Shown: positions 43,465-51,660 of the stretch, piece after piece
How positions within the stretch are numbered: the first letter of the stretch is position 1
Layout of the letters: each line of letters begins with the position of its first letter
NCBI GenBank assembly: GCA_964621525.1
Contig: CAZUMS010000007.1
Span: forward strand, 62,001-126,000
Direction of reading: 5' to 3'
Origin: CAZMGV01 sp964621525 [NCBI: uncultured bacterium]
GTDB taxonomy: Bacteria > JAGRBM01
DNA length: 64,000 nucleotides
The notes under the pieces: generated by a model
Seen by the model: only the letters and a program-made list of their open reading frames with translations
What the model was told of the DNA's origin: nothing
Database searches by the model: none
Made by a program: the position numbers and the translations under genes

Positions 43465-45216
43465 TCAGTCGTATTTCCGGGCGACCGGCTGCATGAGCGA
43501 GATATCCACGTCCTCGTAGGTGATCTCCGGGGTCTCGGTGAGGCCCGTGAACTTCGCCTTCGTGGTCTTCAGGAACTTTTCGTCGTTGCGGTCGGGGAAC
43601 TCCGGCTTGAAGTGGGAGCCCCGCGACTCGTCGCGCTTCAGTGCGCCGAGCGTGATGACCCGGGCGAGCGAGAGCATGTATTTGAACTGGCGGGTAAAGA
43701 GGACCTCGCGGTTCATGTGGCTGCCCTTGTCGACGATACCCACGTTCTTGCAGCGGTCCTGCAGCTCCTGGAGCTTGACGTCCGTCTCCTTGAGCTTGTT
43801 GTTGTACCGGACGATGGTGACGTTTTCCGTCATGATGTCGCCCAGCTCGTCGAGCATGCGGAAGCAGTTTTCCTTGCCGCCCATGCCCTTGATCCGGTCG
43901 ATGTCGTCCTGCTCGGCCTTCACGGCGCCCTTGAACACGGTCTCGGGCACCTTGTCGCCGGCCTTCTTCTGGTTCGCCAGGTAGTCCTGCATCTTTCCGG
44001 CGCAGTAGAAGCCGCCGAAGATGCACGAGACGAGCGAGTTCGCGCCGAGGCGGTTCGCGCCGTGGTACTGGTAATCGACCTCGCCAGCGGCGAAGAGCCC
44101 CGGCACGTTGGTCATGTGGTTGTTGTCGCACCACAGGCCGCCCATCGAATAGTGGACGCCCGGAAACACCTTCATCGGCACCTTGCGCGGATCGAAACCG
44201 GCGAACTTCTCGTAGATCTCGAGGACGGCTTTCAGCTTGGTGTCGAGGTAGTCCTTCGGGAGGTGCGTGACGTCGAGATAAACCTGCGGCTTGCCGTCGA
44301 TACCGAGCCCCTTGTTATAGACGACGTCGTGGATCTCGCGGGAAGCCACATCGCGGGGCACGAGGTTGCCGAAGCGCGGATATTTCTCCTCGAGGAAGTA
44401 CCAGGGCTTGCCGTCCTTGTAGACCCACACCCGGCCGCCTTCGCCGCGGACCGACTCGGAGATGAGCCGGAGCTTGTCGGAGCCCGGAATCGCCGTCGGG
44501 TGGATCTGGATAAACTCGCCGTTGGCGTAGTGGACGCCCGCGGCGTAGGTCGAGGCGGCCGCGCCGCCCGTGTTGATGGCCGAATTCGTGGACTTGCCGA
44601 AGATAAGGCCCGGGCCGCCCGTCGCGATGCAGACGGCGTCGGCCTGGAAGAACCGGAGTTCCATCGTCGGCATGTAGACGGCGACGATGCCGCGGCAGGC
44701 GCCTTCCTCGTCGATGATCGGGCGCAGGTATTCCCAGCCCTCGAACTTCTCGACAAGGCCTTCGCTCTCGTAGCGGCGGACCTGCTCGTCCAGCGCATAG
44801 AGCAGCTGCTGCCCCGTGGACGCGCCGGCGAAGGCCGTCCGGTGGTGCAGCGTGCCGCCGAAGCGGCGGAAGTCGAGGAGCCCCTCGGCCGTACGGTTGA
44901 ACGTCACGCCCATGCGGTCGAAGAGGTAGATGATCTTCGGCGCCTCGTCGCACATGAGCTTGGGCAGCTTCTGGTTGGCGAGGAAGTCGCCGCCCTTGAT
45001 CGTGTCCTTGAAGTGCAGCTCGGGGTTGTCGCCCTGGCCCTTCGTGTTCACGGCGCCGTTGATGCCGCCCTGCGCGCAGACCGAGTGCGAGCGCTTCACA
45101 GGGACGATGGAGAAGAGCGACACCGTGCCGCCCGTCTCGCAGACCTTCATCGCCGCCGAGAGGCCGGCGAGGCCGCCGCCCACGATAATGACATGTTTGC
45201 CGGTTTTGCCTGACAT
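43465..45216 (-). CDS. sdhA: Succinate dehydrogenase / fumarate reductase flavoprotein subunit
   Basis: The 583-residue flavoprotein oxidises succinate to fumarate. It has the FAD-binding start VIIVGGGLAGLSAAMKV, the covalent FAD histidine (His44 in RSHSVCAQGG), the substrate loop (FGGTLHHRTAFAGA), and the active-site block ending in GLFAAGEVDYQYHGANRLG. The ATG at 45216 has AAGGAAA eight bases upstream; an open frame extends further only by running through sdhC. Sequence and size match the Bacillus-type (non-classical) SdhA. It is coupled in the sdhCAB operon. The same enzyme can run as a fumarate reductase. Confidence 0.95.
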   Translation of the reverse strand: MSGKTGKHVIIVGGGLAGLSAAMKVCETGGTVSLFSIVPVKRSHSVCAQGGINGAVNTKGQGDNPELHFKDTIKGGDFLANQKLPKLMCDEAPKIIYLFDRMGVTFNRTAEGLLDFRRFGGTLHHRTAFAGASTGQQLLYALDEQVRRYESEGLVEKFEGWEYLRPIIDEEGACRGIVAVYMPTMELRFFQADAVCIATGGPGLIFGKSTNSAINTGGAAASTYAAGVHYANGEFIQIHPTAIPGSDKLRLISESVRGEGGRVWVYKDGKPWYFLEEKYPRFGNLVPRDVASREIHDVVYNKGLGIDGKPQVYLDVTHLPKDYLDTKLKAVLEIYEKFAGFDPRKVPMKVFPGVHYSMGGLWCDNNHMTNVPGLFAAGEVDYQYHGANRLGANSLVSCIFGGFYCAGKMQDYLANQKKAGDKVPETVFKGAVKAEQDDIDRIKGMGGKENCFRMLDELGDIMTENVTIVRYNNKLKETDVKLQELQDRCKNVGIVDKGSHMNREVLFTRQFKYMLSLARVITLGALKRDESRGSHFKPEFPDRNDEKFLKTTKAKFTGLTETPEITYEDVDISLMQPVARKYD

Positions 45217-45254
45217 GTGAGGGTTTCCTTCTGAAATTCCTGGAGTGGCCGGGC

Positions 45255-46013
45255 TCAGCGGGCCGCGCCGCGCATCTGGTCCGAGTCCATGGCGACGGCC
45301 GGACGATCCGTTTCGGCCTTCGTGTGGTGCCCGCCGGGGGCCTCGACCCGGGGTTTGCCCCAGCCGAAGACGATCGACGCGCCGACGCCCATTCCCGCGA
45401 TGCCGAGGAACAGGCCGAAGCAGGCCACCGCCGCGAGCTTCTGCGCCCGGGCCGTGATCGCGATGCCCCACTTGCAAAGGATCGAGAACAGCCCGTTGGC
45501 GAAGTGGACCGCGGCGAAGACACAGAACACGACGTAGAAGACGTTCATCGGGATGCCGAACGTCGAACTGCCGCCGATGTATTCGTACATGTAAGCGGCG
45601 TCCGGCTCGACGCCGTTCACGACGTAGTTCCAGCGCGTGTGGTAGACGTGCAGGCCGATCATGAAGAACAGCGCGACGCCGCTCCAGCGCTGCAGGTCGA
45701 ACATCCAGTTCCGGAGATACGGATACTGGCTCGCGTTCATCTTGGCCTCGTAGGTCAGGTAGAAGCCGTAGATCGCGTGGAACAGGAGCGCCCCCACGAG
45801 GCCGATCTCGATGAGCGGCAGAATGGGAATCGCCTGGATCGCCTCTCCGTGCTCGTTCCAGGCGTGGTCGCTCCAGAAGATGTTGGTGTGCGCGTACATG
45901 TGCTGGACCAGGAACACGCCGATAGGCGCGATTCCGGTCAGGGCATGCAGGCGGCGCAGCAGGAAATAGCGTTCGTTTTGGGCCGGTACGATGGATGCTT
46001 TGTGTGCGGACAT
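45255..46013 (-). CDS. sdhC: Succinate dehydrogenase cytochrome b558 subunit
   Basis: The 252-residue protein has five predicted membrane helices and follows the b558 family layout. Haem-ligand histidines are seen in LLRRLHALTG, VFLVQHMYAHT, LLFHAIYGFY, GLHVYHTRW and AAVHFANGLF. This single-protein anchor holds two haems and replaces SdhC plus SdhD, as in Bacillus and many deltaproteobacteria. The ATG at 46013 starts MSAHKAS; an upstream in-frame start at 46067 would add an unneeded leader. It is first in the leftward sdhCAB operon. Confidence 0.93.
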   Translation of the reverse strand: MSAHKASIVPAQNERYFLLRRLHALTGIAPIGVFLVQHMYAHTNIFWSDHAWNEHGEAIQAIPILPLIEIGLVGALLFHAIYGFYLTYEAKMNASQYPYLRNWMFDLQRWSGVALFFMIGLHVYHTRWNYVVNGVEPDAAYMYEYIGGSSTFGIPMNVFYVVFCVFAAVHFANGLFSILCKWGIAITARAQKLAAVACFGLFLGIAGMGVGASIVFGWGKPRVEAPGGHHTKAETDRPAVAMDSDQMRGAAR

Positions 46014-46122
46014 AACTGCCTGAAATCGGTCGCAGTTCAGAAGCTTCCGGGCAGCCCGGAACCCCATCCCCGCGTTTTCGTGTTGATCTTCCCGTCTTCA
46101 GCCCCGGAGGGGACCTCCGGAA

Positions 46123-46139
46123 CTGTATACAGTATACAG
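46123..46139. promoter_or_regulatory. 17-bp palindrome at the sdh promoter, candidate operator
   Basis: CTGTATAC and GTATACAG, with one base between them, form a perfect 8-base palindrome. It lies 110 bases before sdhC and covers the predicted start of the leftward transcript. Its position suggests a repressor or activator site for sdhCAB. GTATAC-type palindromes are bound by some GntR proteins, but the regulator is unknown. The surrounding 46014-46330 region (317 bases) holds only the promoter elements listed. Confidence 0.4.
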
Positions 46140-46144
46140 AACGC

Positions 46145-46172
46145 ACCTTAATCCGGTTGATGCGGGAGTCAA
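46145..46172 (-). promoter_or_regulatory. Candidate sdhCAB promoter
   Basis: On the minus strand TTGACT (46172-46167), a 16-base spacer and TAAGGT (46150-46145) predict a start near 46138, inside the 17-base palindrome. The -10 match is weak. Confidence 0.35.
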
Positions 46173-46215
46173 GAATAGGGGCATCATCCACGCAAAATCG
46201 GTCTTGGCCGGGGGT

Positions 46216-46244
46216 TTGACACGCCGCTCCACCCCCCGGTAAAC
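46216..46244 (+). promoter_or_regulatory. Candidate promoter of the 285-aa lipoprotein
   Basis: A perfect TTGACA (46216-46221) is followed 17 bases later by GTAAAC (46239-46244), a weak -10. The predicted start is near 46251, about 80 bases before the ATG at 46331. Confidence 0.35.
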
Positions 46245-46330
46245 GCACTGCGAACAGGGTGAGTATTGCCGCGGGGCCTGTAAGAGCCGTGCGGCTGGCC
46301 ACACAATCACATCTATAGGGGTGAATTCAG

Positions 46331-47188
46331 ATGAAGCTTTCCGGGATGAAACAGCTATTCAGCAAGACGGGCCTGGTGCTCGGCGCGGCGGCGGCCTTCG
46401 GCCTCTCCGCCTGCGACGGTGACACGATCACGATTCCAATGGGCGACTACAAGGGCGCTGGGTACTATTACGAAGACCTCGGCGGCAATGCCGGGTTCGA
46501 TTACGGCTTCCTTTACGCGGAAGTCACCATTGAAGGCGGCGAAGTCAGTGGCACCGTCGAGATCTATGCCGATCCCGACATTGAGTCGGTCCCCAGCGGC
46601 ACCGATACGTTCGAACTGACGGGCTCCACCAGCGGCGGAAAGTTCTCGGCTGAAATCCCCGATATCGATGTGACCGTGACCGGCACGCTCGACGAAGCCG
46701 GATTCCTCTCGGCTGAGTTCGCCTCCAACAACCCGGAGTTCGACATGTTCGGGTCGGGCATCTTCATTCCCGTTCCGCTGGCGGATGACGGCTCCGAAAT
46801 CCCCGTGGCGATCGGCTGCGGAAGCTATGGTTTCGGCGGCGAAGGCGGCTCCTCAAGCGGCTCCCTCGCGATTCTCGCCGACGGCGAAGGCTCGGTCTAT
46901 GGCGTCTTGGGGGATACGTCCGGGAATTTCAGCGCCGTCCTGACGGGCACCTATTCAGGAGGAGACATCTGTCCCTCGGAGTCCACCTGCGGCAACGACA
47001 TCGAGTTCGAGGCGAACGGCACCTTTGACGAAGACCCGATCTCGCTCACCGACAATACTGCGTCGCTCACATTCTATGACGAGGGTTATGACGGTGCACC
47101 CTTTGATCGTGTTTATGGCGGCGGTGGAATCGCCAACGACGATTTCTCCGGCGGCTTCGGGTTCGACACTCCGGGTTGCGACGACTGA
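46331..47188 (+). CDS. Acidic Gly-rich lipoprotein of unknown function
   Basis: The 285-residue protein has a lipobox (LSAC, Cys28). The mature part is strongly acidic and rich in Gly, Ser and Asp. Alternating strand patterns (VTIEGGEVSGTVEIYAD, FSAEIPDIDVTVTGTL, GSVYGVLGDTSGNFSAVLTGT) suggest an all-beta fold with Gly-rich turns. There is no enzymatic motif. It stands alone between the sdh and mdh-icd operons, has its own candidate promoter and is followed by a strong terminator, so it is probably well expressed. No family is recognised. Confidence 0.82.
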   Translation: MKLSGMKQLFSKTGLVLGAAAAFGLSACDGDTITIPMGDYKGAGYYYEDLGGNAGFDYGFLYAEVTIEGGEVSGTVEIYADPDIESVPSGTDTFELTGSTSGGKFSAEIPDIDVTVTGTLDEAGFLSAEFASNNPEFDMFGSGIFIPVPLADDGSEIPVAIGCGSYGFGGEGGSSSGSLAILADGEGSVYGVLGDTSGNFSAVLTGTYSGGDICPSESTCGNDIEFEANGTFDEDPISLTDNTASLTFYDEGYDGAPFDRVYGGGGIANDDFSGGFGFDTPGCDD

Positions 47189-47210
47189 CCGTCCCGCAGG
47201 CTGATCACGA

Positions 47211-47244
47211 AAAGGGCCGCTTCCCCCGGGGGAAGCGGCCCTTT
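47211..47244. terminator. Strong intrinsic terminator
   Basis: AAAGGGCCGCTTCCCCC is followed directly by its exact complement (17 bases each side, folding with a four-base loop). A T-run ends one arm and an A-run starts the other, so it can end both the lipoprotein and the converging mdh transcripts. Confidence 0.85.
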
Positions 47245-47279
47245 CGCTTTGCGGCCAGCGCAGTTTTCGTGCGTGGGGC

Positions 47280-48215
47280 CTAGATACCGGTCGCCTTCAC
47301 GAGGTCGGCCACGTGGCCCTTCGAGCGGTCGAGGAGCGCCTGCTCGTCGGCCGTCAGCTTGAGCTGGATGACCCGCTCCACGCCGCCAGCGCCGATCACG
47401 GCCGGGACGCCAATAAAGTAGTCCTTGATGCCGTATTCGCCGGTCAGGTAGGCGGCGCAGGGGAGCACCCGCTTCTGGTCGCGGATGAAGCTCTCCGCCA
47501 TCTTGATGGCGGACGCCGCCGGGGCGAAGTACGCGGAACCGGTTTTCAGCAGGTTCACGATCTCGCCGCCGCCGTCGGCCGTGCGCTTCACGATGGCGTC
47601 GATCCGCTCCTTCGTGAGGAGCTCCGTGATCGGGACGCCGCCCACGGTGGTGAAGCGGGGGAGCGGGACCATCGAATCGCCGTGGCCGCCCATGACCAGC
47701 GCCGTCACGTCCGCCACCGAGACGCCCATCTCCAGCGCAATGAACGCTTCCATGCGGGACGAGTCGAGCACGCCCGCCATGCCGCAGACCATCTTCGTGC
47801 TGAAGCCGGTGATCTTCTGGTAGACGTAGACCATCGCGTCGAGCGGGTTCGAGATGACGATGGTGAACGCCTTCGGGCAGAACTTCTTCGCGTTGTTCGC
47901 CACGTCCGTCATGATGCCGGTGTTGATCTTCACGAGATCGTCGCGGCTCATGCCGGGCTTGCGGGGGACGCCGGCCGTGATGATGAGGACGTCCGAACCC
48001 TCGAGGTCCTTCCAGTCCGTCGTGCCGGACAGCGCCGCCGACTCGCCGTAGACGGCGGTCGACTGGAGGATGTCGAGCGTCTTGCCGCTGGTCATCTTCT
48101 CCGTCTGCGGGATGTCGAACAGGACCACGTCGCCGAGCTGCTTCTGCGCGGCCAGCAGCGCGAGCTGCCCGCCGATGTTGCCGCCGCCGATCAGGCCGAT
48201 TTTCTTGCGTGCCAT
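47280..48215 (-). CDS. mdh: Malate dehydrogenase
   Basis: The 311-residue NAD-dependent enzyme oxidises malate to oxaloacetate. It is of the LDH-like type: IGLIGGGNIGGQLA (dinucleotide fold), IITAGVPRKPGMSRDDL with the substrate arginines that mark malate rather than lactate specificity, NPLDAMVYV and the catalytic MGGHGDSMVPL. The start has AAGGAG. It lies 42 bases downstream of icd, read in the same direction, so the two form an operon. Confidence 0.95.
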   Translation of the reverse strand: MARKKIGLIGGGNIGGQLALLAAQKQLGDVVLFDIPQTEKMTSGKTLDILQSTAVYGESAALSGTTDWKDLEGSDVLIITAGVPRKPGMSRDDLVKINTGIMTDVANNAKKFCPKAFTIVISNPLDAMVYVYQKITGFSTKMVCGMAGVLDSSRMEAFIALEMGVSVADVTALVMGGHGDSMVPLPRFTTVGGVPITELLTKERIDAIVKRTADGGGEIVNLLKTGSAYFAPAASAIKMAESFIRDQKRVLPCAAYLTGEYGIKDYFIGVPAVIGAGGVERVIQLKLTADEQALLDRSKGHVADLVKATGI

Positions 48216-48257
48216 AACTTGATGCTCCTTACGGGTATCCGGCCGGTCTCGTGCCGG

Positions 48258-49562
48258 TCAGCTCTTCGCCTTCACGGAGCCGATCACGGCGTCCATGTTC
48301 TTCGCGATCTCCCTGCCGAACTCCGAGCACTTCAGCAGTTTCGATCCCTGCATCTGGCGCTCGAAGTCGTAGGTCACGGTCTTGTTCGCGATCGTCTTTT
48401 CCATGGCGGCGGTGACGAGCTCCGCGGCCCGGTCCCAGCCCATGTACTCGAACATCATCACGCCCGAGAGGATCACCGAGCCGGGGTTCACCTTGTCCTG
48501 GCCGGCGTACTTGGGCGCCGTGCCGTGGGTCGCCTCGAACACGGCGGCCTTGTCGCCGATGTTCGCGCCCGGAGCGATGCCGAGGCCGCCCACCTGCGCG
48601 GCGGCCGCGTCGGAGAGATAGTCGCCGTTCAGGTTCGGGGTCGCCAGCACCGTGTATTCGGACGGGCGGAGCAGGAGCTGCTGGAACATGTTGTCGGCGA
48701 TCACGTCCTGCACGAGAATCTTGCCGGCCGGCACCTTGCCGCCGTGCTGCTTCGCCACCTCGTCCCAGGTCACGATCTGGCTGCGGAACTCCTTCTTCGC
48801 CAGCTCGTAGCCCCAGTTCCGGAACGCGCCCTCGGTGTATTTCATGATGTTGCCCTTGTGGACGAGCGACACCGACGGCTTGCCCTTGGCGATGGCGTAC
48901 TGGATCGCCTTGCGGACGAGGCGCTCCGTGCCCTTCTTCGTGATCGGCTTGATGCCGACTCCGGCGGTAATGTCCACCTTCTTGCCCGAGCCGCCTTTTT
49001 TGGCGTTTAGCTTGTTGATGAAGGTGATGAGCGCCTTCGTCTCCGGCTTGCCGGCGACGTATTCGACACCCGAGTAGACGTCCTCGGTGTTCTCCCGGAA
49101 GATCACCACGTCGAGCTGGCCGGGCTCCTTCACGGGGGCCGGAACACCCTCGAACCAGCGGACGGGGCGCACGCAGGCGTAGAGGTCCAGCACCTGGCGC
49201 AGGGTCACGTTGATCGAGCGGATGCCCTCGCCCACCGGGGTCGTGAGCGGACCCTTGATGGCGACGACGTATTCCTTGATCGCCTTGAGCGTGTCTTCGG
49301 GAAGCCAGGTATTGGGGCCGTAGACGTCGTTCGCCTTGTCGCCCGCATACACCTCGAACCAGGTGATCTTGCGCTTGCCGCCGTAGGCCTTCTGGACGGC
49401 CGCGTCGAACACGAGCTGCGAAGCCTTCCAGATGTCCGGGCCGGTGCCGTCGCCCTCGATGAACGGAATCACCGGATCGTTCGGGACGATGACGGACTTG
49501 TCCTTGCCGATCGTGATCCGGCTGCCGGTCTTCGGGGGAGTGAGTTTCTTGTATTTAGCCAT
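48258..49562 (-). CDS. icd: Isocitrate dehydrogenase (NADP-type)
   Basis: The 434-residue enzyme makes 2-oxoglutarate from isocitrate. Family blocks are [14 protein letters not shown], the substrate loop ([21 protein letters not shown], with the Ser and Arg residues), and [16 protein letters not shown]. The cofactor region [17 protein letters not shown] has the Lys-Tyr pair that, in E. coli Icd, marks NADP preference. The gene is upstream of mdh in a leftward operon; 143 bases separate it from the outer-membrane protein gene behind it. Confidence 0.95.
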   Translation of the reverse strand: MAKYKKLTPPKTGSRITIGKDKSVIVPNDPVIPFIEGDGTGPDIWKASQLVFDAAVQKAYGGKRKITWFEVYAGDKANDVYGPNTWLPEDTLKAIKEYVVAIKGPLTTPVGEGIRSINVTLRQVLDLYACVRPVRWFEGVPAPVKEPGQLDVVIFRENTEDVYSGVEYVAGKPETKALITFINKLNAKKGGSGKKVDITAGVGIKPITKKGTERLVRKAIQYAIAKGKPSVSLVHKGNIMKYTEGAFRNWGYELAKKEFRSQIVTWDEVAKQHGGKVPAGKILVQDVIADNMFQQLLLRPSEYTVLATPNLNGDYLSDAAAAQVGGLGIAPGANIGDKAAVFEATHGTAPKYAGQDKVNPGSVILSGVMMFEYMGWDRAAELVTAAMEKTIANKTVTYDFERQMQGSKLLKCSEFGREIAKNMDAVIGSVKAKS

Positions 49563-49705
49563 GGCGTTTCAGGGTGATCCTTCCTGGAGTGATTGGAACG
49601 GCGGGAGGACTCCCGGGATCTCGGAGGGCCCGCCAAACGGGTGCTTTGAGTAGCCCATCCGGTACCGGAGGCCAAGAGGAGCAGAGTCCTTATTCCGGAC
49701 CGGCT

Positions 49706-50419
49706 TCAGAGGTAGAACCGCACCCCGCCCATGAGAGTCCAGACCGACAGGTTCTGCCCCTCCAGTATGGTCCGGGGCTGGGCCGTCACCAGTTTCGTCT
49801 TGGCGAACTGGTTGGCCCGCATGCCCAGTTCTGCCAGCAGCGCTGCCCGCTCTGACAGGAGGATTTCCCCCCCGATAGCCGACCGGGCGCAGACCGTATG
49901 GGCGATATCCACAGCCGTCAGCAGCGTCCCGTCATCCAGACGGGGGGATTTCACTACGTCGGCGAGGTTCAGGTTCCCGCCGAAGCCCATGGTGAGATAG
50001 CCGCCGTACCGGGAGTTAACCTCCCGGAACCGCCATTCGAGCTGGGCGAGGATCGCCACGGTATTGACGGTGTAGTAGGGCCGCCCCGACCGCTCGACCT
50101 CCTGCCGGGACCATTCCGTCCGGAGCCCGCCCCACAGGGGCCCGGCGATGAAAAAATTGGCGGCTGCCGCAGTCGCGGGTGAACCGGTCGCTTCGACCCC
50201 GCCCGTCCCCACACTGCCGGAACTGAAGGCGTAGCCTCCCAGCAGATCGATGGACGGCTGCCCCGGCCGGCTCCCCGAATCCCGGAAGAACGGGTGGTCG
50301 TCCCCGGAACCCCAGTAGGGCGAAGCCGATGAAGGTGAAAAAGGGCCGGCCGCCCGGGCCGGGGCCGCGAGGACCCCCGCCAGCAGGGCGGCCGTGATCA
50401 AGAAAAGCCGGAAAATCAG
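49706..50419 (-). CDS. Exported outer-membrane beta-barrel protein
   Basis: The 237-residue product starts at a CTG that overlaps the thiolase TGA (CTGA); the next possible start is a TTG six codons on. A signal peptide (IFRLFLITAALLAGVLAAPARA) follows at once. The mature part has short amphipathic strands (SIDLLGGYAFSSGSV, AAANFFIAG, VAILAQLEWRF, YLTMGFGGNLNLAD) and ends in Phe-Tyr-Leu, as is common for porin-like barrels. The gene is coupled to a cytosolic thiolase, which is unusual. No specific family is recognised. Confidence 0.68.
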   Translation of the reverse strand: MIFRLFLITAALLAGVLAAPARAAGPFSPSSASPYWGSGDDHPFFRDSGSRPGQPSIDLLGGYAFSSGSVGTGGVEATGSPATAAAANFFIAGPLWGGLRTEWSRQEVERSGRPYYTVNTVAILAQLEWRFREVNSRYGGYLTMGFGGNLNLADVVKSPRLDDGTLLTAVDIAHTVCARSAIGGEILLSERAALLAELGMRANQFAKTKLVTAQPRTILEGQNLSVWTLMGGVRFYL

Positions 50420-51594
50420 CCGAGTTCCGCTCCGACGACGCTCATGAAGGCGACGCAGCGCCAGGGCTGGCCTCCCAGGTTGTGCGTGACGCCGAACTTC
50501 GGATTCGAGATCTGGCGCTTGCCCGCCTCGCCGCGGAACTGGAGCCAGCATTCATAGAGCATCCGGAGCCCCGACGCGCCGATCGGGTGGCCGAAGCTCT
50601 TCAGGCCCCCGTCCGGGTTCACCGGGAGGCGGCCCTTCAGTTCGAAGTCGCCGTTCAGGACGTCCTTCCAGGCCTGGCCGCGGGGCGAGAACCCGAGGTC
50701 CTCGTAGATCACCAGCTCGGTCGGCGTGAAGCAGTCGTGTACCTCGGCCATGGACACCTGCTTCGCCGGGTCGGTGATCCCTGCCTGCTTGTAGGCTTCC
50801 TGTGCGGCACGGACGTTCTCGTTGATCTGGGTGAAGTCGAACTCCGGGTTGACGGCACCCTCGCCCGTGCCGGCGGCGATCGTGAGCGCCTTCACGTACA
50901 TCGGTTTCTTGTTGTACTTGTGGGCGTCTTCCGCGCGGCAGATGATCGCCGCGGCCGCGCCGTCGGCGACGCCGGAGCAGTCGTAGATCCCCAGCGGGCT
51001 CGCCACGATGGGGCTCTTCAGGCACTCCTCCATGGAGACTTCCTTCTGGAACTGGGCCTTGGGATTGAGCGCGCCGTTGGCGTGGTTCTTCATCGCGATG
51101 CGCGAGAGCACTTCCTTCATCTTGTCGGTCGGCACGCCGTACTTGGCGGCGTAGGCGGGCGCCAGAAGCGCGAAGCCGCTCGGCGCCGACATGTTCGGCT
51201 CGGTGCCGTCGGAATCGGGCATCGCCGAGGTCAGGCCCGAAAAGCCCGAGTCCTTCAGCTTCTCGACGCCGATGGCGAGCGCGATGTCGTAGGCGCCCGA
51301 GGCCACGGCGTAGCAGGCGTTCCGGAACGCCTCGGAGCCCGTGGCGCACATGTTCTCGACGCGGGTGATCGGGATGTAGTCCAGCTTGAGGGCCTGCGAC
51401 ACGGGCAGGGCCGCGCGTCCGGAGTTCATCGTGCCGAACCAGGCTGCCTGGACATCCTTCGGTTCGATTCCGGCAGAGGCGTAGGCCTCGTAGGCCGCTT
51501 CGACGAGCAGGTCTTCCACGCCCGCTTCCCAGCGTTCGCCGAACTTCGAACATCCCATTCCGATGACTGCCACACGATCCTTGATTCCGCCCAT
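50416..51594 (-). CDS. Thiolase (SCP2-type acetyl-CoA acetyltransferase-like)
   Basis: The 392-residue enzyme has the thiolase layout: nucleophile Cys83 (NMCATGSEAF), HDCFTPTE near residue 294, and the C-terminal GHPIGASG. It lacks a distinct GGG(S/A)C loop, and the last 30 residues (THNLGGQPWRCVAFMSVV) match the SCP2/lipid-transfer-type thiolase branch. Such proteins are commonly paired with a DUF35 OB-fold protein; here that domain is on the adjoining synthase-like gene, 66 bases upstream. It probably cleaves or forms 3-oxoacyl-CoA. Substrate not known. Confidence 0.87.
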   Translation of the reverse strand: MGGIKDRVAVIGMGCSKFGERWEAGVEDLLVEAAYEAYASAGIEPKDVQAAWFGTMNSGRAALPVSQALKLDYIPITRVENMCATGSEAFRNACYAVASGAYDIALAIGVEKLKDSGFSGLTSAMPDSDGTEPNMSAPSGFALLAPAYAAKYGVPTDKMKEVLSRIAMKNHANGALNPKAQFQKEVSMEECLKSPIVASPLGIYDCSGVADGAAAAIICRAEDAHKYNKKPMYVKALTIAAGTGEGAVNPEFDFTQINENVRAAQEAYKQAGITDPAKQVSMAEVHDCFTPTELVIYEDLGFSPRGQAWKDVLNGDFELKGRLPVNPDGGLKSFGHPIGASGLRMLYECWLQFRGEAGKRQISNPKFGVTHNLGGQPWRCVAFMSVVGAELG

Positions 51595-51660
51595 GATGAG
51601 TACTCCTTGAAACTGTCCCTTATTCTGCCAGAGCTGTCCCGCCTGCGCCAGCGGGGATGA

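Noticed and set aside
47313-49010. Long open frame antisense to mdh and icd
   Set aside because: The opposite strand carries two clear TCA enzymes. The frame is a GC-codon mirror with His/Arg/Val-rich nonsense sequence and no start signal.
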